In this document: positions 59,047-64,000 of the stretch, one piece after another
Position numbering within the stretch: the stretch's first letter is position 1
Layout of the letters: each line of letters starts with the position of its first letter
NCBI GenBank assembly: GCA_947683625.1
Contig: CANTUR010000111.1
Location: forward strand, 372,001 to 436,000
Source: Mallotus nudiflorus
Taxonomy: Eukaryota; Streptophyta; Magnoliopsida; Malpighiales; Euphorbiaceae
Direction of reading: 5' to 3'
Length of the DNA stretch: 64,000 nt
Notes under the pieces: model-generated
Database searches by the model: none
The model's input: only the letters and a program-made list of their open reading frames with translations
What the model was told of the DNA's origin: nothing
Position numbers and translations under genes: made by a program

Positions 59047-61700
59047 GAAAGTTGAGAGTCGTCCAAACCATGCTCAAGGTGATTGCTTGAGTCTATACAA
59101 TGCCCTTTTTAGTTTGCATACTCGGTTAGTACATTTAGTTTCGTGTGTTGAATCCATATATACTTCTTCATCTATGGTTCCATTCAAAAATGCATTCTTC
59201 ACATCAAATTATCACAGCAACCAGTCTAGGTTAGCAGTTAAGGAAATAAGGACTCAGATGGTGTTCATTTTTGCTACTGGGGAAAATGTATCTTCATAGT
59301 CAATTCCATACTTCTGAGTATACCCCTTTGCTACCAACTAAGCTTTATACTGATTTATGCTTCCATCTGAATTGAGTTTGACAATGAATATCCACTTGCA
59401 CCTCATCGTTTTCTTTCCTTCTGAAAGAGGAACAAGATCCCATGTCCGGTTCTTCTGTAATGCCTCCATTTCATCATTCATAGCTTTCTTCCAATATGGA
59501 TCATCTAAAGCTTCCTACACATTACTCAGAATAGATATAGTAGATAATTGATTTACAATAAGTGGATGTGAGTTAGACAAACAGTTGGTTGATATGAAGT
59601 TGTTGATAGGGTATTTAGCTTTGGTATGAAGGTCTGGATCATATTGTTTTTTCGTAACCCCTCTATTTATTCTAGAAGGATAACGAGGCTTAGTATTTAG
59701 AGTTATTAAAGGAGACAAGTTTACCTTATTGTGCACATCCGCATTTGGAGTTTCTTTAGCTTATGGTGTGGGTTAGGAAGATGTACTATCTTGATTACTC
59801 AAATTTTCTTCTATGATATGTCCGGGTGAGATGCTCAGACTCGGAACATTAGATGTCTGTGAGATGCTTGGAACACTTGGGATACTCAGAGATATTTATG
59901 AGATGCTCAGAACATTTGGGATACTCAGACTCAGAACACTTAGAATGCTATCTTCAAATTCAAAGAGGTTTGAATTTTTCTCCCCCTGAAGAGAGCACTT
60001 GGAGTGGGAGAAAAAAGAAAAATTTTCATGAAATTGAACATCTCGATTGACATATATCTTTTTTGCATTCGGATCATAACACTGATATCCTTTTTGTAGA
60101 TCCGCATAGCCAATAAAGATACACCAGATAGACATATGTTGAGCGTTTGATGAACATATGTTGAGCATCTAAAGACTTGGGGCTCGAGATTATTGAGGGG
60201 TGGAGATATGAAAAGTTCCTGAAGTTTCTGAAGAGGGGTTTTAAAATTGAGTACTCTTGATGGTGTCCAGTTTATGAGGTACACAGCAGATCAAACAACC
60301 TCTCCCTAGTATTTGCGAGGAATATTCATGTCAAATAATGATGCTCAAATAACTTCTAATAATTGTCGATTCTTTCGTTTGACTATACCATTCTGTTGAG
60401 GAGTGCAGAAACAAGATGTTTAGTGGCAAATGCCTTCCTTGTGGCAGAAATCATTTAGAATTGAGTTAACATACTCCCAACCATTGTCATATTGTAACAC
60501 TCAGATTTTACTCTGGTATCGTGTAGCCACCATTTTGTATAGGTCATGGAACTTGGAGCACACATCTCCTTTATTAAAAGGAGATGTACATTCATTAATA
60601 AACGTTACAAAATATTGAGCACCAGATAGAGTAGGAATTCGAGCAGGTCCCCATACATCAGAATTAATGGTCATAAATGGAATTAAATTTTTATTATAAC
60701 TCGATACATAAGAAATTCGGTGGCCTTTTGCCAATTCACAAATATCACACTTTAATTTCGAGTTTATGGTATTAAAAAATAAATCTGGTTTTGTTTGTCT
60801 AAGATAATGAAAAGAAAGATGACCAAGACGACGATGCCACAAGATTAATTGGTCTTTACTCGAGCAACTTCTACCAACCCTAGTAACTTGACTTGACTTC
60901 TTACTTGAATCATCATGCAACTCAAGATGGTATAACTTTTCATGTTTAACACTAAAGCCAAGAATTTAGTGCATTGCAATGTCCTGAAATACACAATAAT
61001 TAAGCCAAAATTTGATAGTGCAATTCAAGGTTTCAGTGATTTGGCCAACATATAGTAGATTACAAGAAAGAGATGGAACAATAAGAACAATATCTATATT
61101 AAGAGAGTCGAAGTTAAATATTGATCCTTCATGAATGACCAGTGTTATGTCTCCATTAGCAGTCAAAATATTTTATTGGGTTAATGGGCGGATGGATGTA
61201 AGATGGTAAGTGGAGTTTGTCATATGATTAGTAACACTTGTATCAATAATCCATGTATTATTTCGAGTAAGATTTGTCATTCCTTATGTTGTATTAAGAT
61301 CACCACATGGTTTAGTACCACTAGAGGTGGCAATTGCAGCCTTTTCAAGCTTCTTACGAGGCTTTCAATTGAAATCCCACCATTCTGGATATCCCATAAT
61401 TTCACAGCACCGTTCCTTGGAGTGTCCAACTTCGCCATAATGAGTACAGGTGTATATGATGGACTTACTCGGTATTTTCCCTTTGAACATGGAATAAGAC
61501 TGAGCTGCTACAAATATAGAATGGTCCGACAGTATCTTCGGCTCTTCTATAGTATGTCTCTGGTTATGATCCTTCCGTACATATGCATAACTAGACTCGA
61601 GATTAAGAGGTGGATCCTTCTGGAGTATTTCACTTTGAGTGTTATTAAATTCCGAATCAAGCCCAGCTAGGAAAATATGTGTTCGAAGTGGGGTAATATG
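59047..61700 (-). pseudogene. Copia integrase and RT start, decayed
   Basis: Pre-integrase zinc region and integrase start at 60920-60501 (LILWHRRLGHLSFHYLRQTK, CDICELAKGHR, NSDVWGPARIPTLSG, with Asn before the first core Asp). Later integrase pieces run from 60284 to 59896 (NWTPSRVLNFKTPL, GYADLQKGYQCYDPNAKKIY). The RT beginning falls between 59740 and 59047 with several breaks. A protease-like region with the usual loop lies near 61166-60966. Confidence 0.8.
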
Positions 61701-62220
61701 TTTATGGAATAATACTACTCCATTAACATCCTTCCCTTATGCACACGTCCAGGCATCAATTTCTTGAAATATTTCAATCAGTTCAGTATAGTATGCAGGT
61801 AATGGCTTACCATTCTAACGTGTTGTGAATGATTTCCAGTTCAATTCAAATAACCGAGTTTCGTCAGATCCATCATAGAAGGTTTTTGAGACAGCATCCC
61901 ATATCTCATTTGTTGTTGGAAAACGAATGAATCTCTGCATCAATGTCAGACTCATAGAGTCAATCAGCCAACTTTTAACTTGATTATTATCAAGGAGCCA
62001 AGTTTTTAATGCTTTATCTCCTGCTGGTGGCTTTGGTGTAGTGCCATTAAGAAAGCTAGATTTATTTCTAGCTCTAATTCGCATTTCCATTATCTATGAC
62101 CATAGAGTATAGTTTGTCTCATCAAGAATAATTCTTATAGGGAAAGGAGAATTATCTTCAAGGGTTTGAATAAAATTGGGTGTTCCATGAGATATGATAG
62201 ATGTATTTTCAGTGGTCATG
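61701..62220 (-). pseudogene. Copia gag
   Basis: The open piece 62090-61815 has KALKTWLLDNNQVKSWLIDS and EIWDAVSKTFYDGSDETRLF, the Copia gag (UBN2) signature. The gag starts near 62220. The upstream segment contains a stop between 62090 and 62100. Confidence 0.8.
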
Positions 62221-62322
62221 ATTTTTGAAGATTCAAAGGATTTAAGGGAAGAAAGAAAAAATACGATTTCAAAAATTCAATAAAAAATTCAATTTGAATG
62301 GGTATGCTTTGATATCATTAAG

Positions 62323-62536
62323 AATAAAATTCAGAAAAAAAGAGAGAAAATTCAAGAGAAATATTTTTATATGATATTCAAAGAAGGGTTACACCCCTTA
62401 TATATAAACATAAAAATCCTAATCACAACCTAATTAGGAATAAAATAACATCCTAAATAGAATAAAATTTTATTACGAATTGTATATAAATATTTACTTC
62501 CTAATATATATAATAAAAATATTTACTTTCTCGACA
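62323..62536 (-). repeat. Copia (minus) 5' LTR
   Basis: Pairs with 57778-57995. Minus-strand start TGTCGAGAAAG at 62536. Confidence 0.85.
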
Positions 62537-63029
62537 TCAACAACATTTAAATTTAGTTATGGGTACACATAACATACCAACATAAATAACACAAAATTGC
62601 TAAGATCCAAGAGAAGATAAATAGAAAAATCTATAAAAAAAACAAGAAACCAGCTAAAAAAAAAAAGCTCGTCTTCTTCTATCTCGGTGAAGAAAGGCAG
62701 TGATTTTGAAGGGAGCGAAGGGAACCACGAAAGAAAAATGAGAAGAGGTTTTTAGATGTAAACTATAAAAAGTTATTGCCGAGAAAAATTTAAAGACAGT
62801 GGAGCTGGAATCAAATTCTTGAATTTACATCTATTTTAGTTCTAAATTAAAATTGGGAATCAATTCTCAATAAAACACTAAGAATCTTATAACTATGCTT
62901 TACATCAAATAAAATGAAATTAAGTTTGCCCAATTGTTTGCTCAATAATACTAAAAAGTTATAATAAATAGTTTTTTTTAATAAAAATCAGAATTTTTAA
63001 GAATTTGACATATTAATTTTTAAAGTGAA

Positions 63030-63086
<57 letters not shown>

Positions 63087-63336
63087 ATTTTTCTTCATAT
63101 CTCTATTGATTTAAACTTTTGTTGATTTGAAGAGAATTTTTGTAATTTTTGCAAGTTCAAGAATGCTGAATTTTCATGTAAGAACATCTCTAATGGTACT
63201 CTTTAAAATAAAAACCATATTATAGGTAATAAATAGTATTTTAAGGAATTTTTCAACATAAAGAGCAAACAATTTTATTTAAGTTAATGCACTCTTTGTA
63301 TTTCACTCTTTATTTTGTTTTATGCTACAAGCATTT
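62537..63336. other. Spacer with another copy of the RIP-unit repeat
   Basis: No gene. At 62755-62950 it repeats the spacer block seen at 45300, 48290 and 53590 (TTATTGCCGAGAAAAATTTA, then TTGAATTTACATCT). It preserves the uninterrupted site (62926-62937) into which the Copia at 48492 inserted in another copy. An (AT)n tract lies at about 63034-63084. Confidence 0.65.
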
Positions 63337-64000
63337 TGTCACGACCCAAATCCAGGGACACGTGACCAACATTAGAAAATGAAAAAATATAAAGTTACCG
63401 AAATTCGTAGTAAGCCTTAAAAGAAAAATGCGGATTATGACACTTTAAAATCTTACAATAAAATAATTAAATCATAATGCACATTATCTAACTAATTTTT
63501 CTCAATTTAATTAAATCATAACATCATGGTGCATAAAATTAACATCATCAGTTATACAAATAGTAATCTCAATACATAAGATCCAAATTTAAAATATTCA
63601 TATTATACAGTTTCTCTAATGCGGTACACGGATACTAATACAAACACAACTATATAAACCTACATAAGATAATCGGTGAAGAAGCTACTCAACGTAGATA
63701 AGTAGGCCTAATAGAAGACTCTCAAACTCCTAAAAAAATAAATTGAGGGGAGTCAAGCCTCACTGAATAAGCTAATAAAAAAAATAAATGCAGTTTGAAA
63801 ATCTCCTTTAAAATAAGTTTTTTTTTATGAAATTATAATATATTTATAATTTTATTCAAATAATTTGATATACATATAAGTAATCCATTTTTCAAAAGGA
63901 AAGAAATAAATATTTAAATACTTTTAAAACATTTCAGTATAAAAACTAGGTAGAACCCAAGTCCTTAATTTTTAATAGTTATTTAGCTCTCTTATATTCA
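63337..64000 (-). mobile_element. Gypsy LTR running off the window
   Basis: It begins TGTCACGACCC, as does the LTR at 12572. It shares the LTR layout (AGTAAGCCTTAA-type segment, later GAGGGGAGTCAAGCCTCACTGA), so it is probably a related minus-strand chromovirus element or solo LTR. The rest lies beyond the window. Confidence 0.65.

Larger units (their letters stand above)
57778..62536 (-). mobile_element. Minus-strand Copia element
   Basis: LTRs lie at about 57778-57995 and about 62323-62536. The primer site on the minus strand reads TGATATCAAAGC next to the 62323 end. The purine tract (GAGGGGGAG on the minus strand) adjoins 57995. The coding order on the minus strand is gag, integrase, RT, RNase H. 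The LTR outer edges are fuzzy in A-rich sequence and no target duplication was found. It is non-autonomous because of stops. Confidence 0.85.

Overview
This window is nuclear DNA of a flowering plant. It is AT-rich and holds a cluster of type 2 ribosome-inactivating protein (RIP, ricin-like A-chain plus lectin B-chain) genes buried in plant LTR retrotransposons (Copia with Met-tRNA primer sites, chromodomain-type Gypsy, Sirevirus, Tat-like), a LINE, a SINE and MITEs. The species cannot be fixed from sequence alone. Any dicot or magnoliid lineage known to carry type 2 RIP clusters would fit. No tRNA, rRNA, CRISPR or prokaryotic operon signal was seen.

Layout: (1) 1-9.1 kb is the RIP cluster on the + strand. 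It has an A-chain-only remnant (1284-1876), a type 2 RIP broken by frame changes (about 4628-6352) and one uninterrupted 564-codon type 2 RIP gene (7425-9119). A short internally deleted Copia element (9237-9988) sits in the last gene's 3' flank, followed by a small unrecognised antisense reading frame (10198-10422). (2) 10.5-45.1 kb is one Russian-doll block of five LTR elements. A minus-strand Copia-like element X (10515-45063, flanked by GGGAA) split the RIP downstream region. Into X went a coding-poor LTR element A (10710-32122, flanked by ATTAC) and, separately, an 11-kb Sirevirus-like Copia (33004-44046, flanked by ATTAT). Into A went a minus-strand chromodomain Gypsy (12572-28393), and into its gag went a Tat-like element (18793 to about 25350). 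That last element carries, antisense, a multi-exon plant mobile domain (PMD, MAIN/MAIL1-like) gene copy. (3) 45.1-55.4 kb resumes the RIP downstream region and holds two more decayed copies of its unit: a B-chain internal fragment at 46.4 kb with the antisense frame at 47.3-47.7 kb, and a B-chain tail at 54.0 kb. A 4.6-kb Copia (48492-53116) and two foldback MITEs interrupt it. (4) 55.4-64 kb has a LINE 3' fragment with an open 259-codon zinc-binding RT/RNase H-linker frame, a tRNA-type SINE with clear target duplication, a minus-strand Copia (about 57778-62536), another copy of the array's spacer repeat, and the start of a further Gypsy LTR running off the end.

How it works together: the only host gene likely to be expressed intact is the RIP at 7425-9119. 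It has Asp where the family has its catalytic Glu, Phe for one active-site Tyr, and a degraded second sugar site, so it may be a weakened enzyme or mainly a lectin. The neighbouring broken copy keeps the standard catalytic residues, and the first remnant has lost exactly the catalytic-Glu segment. The rest is a stratified record of transposon insertions whose target duplications and paralogous empty sites allow the order of events to be read.
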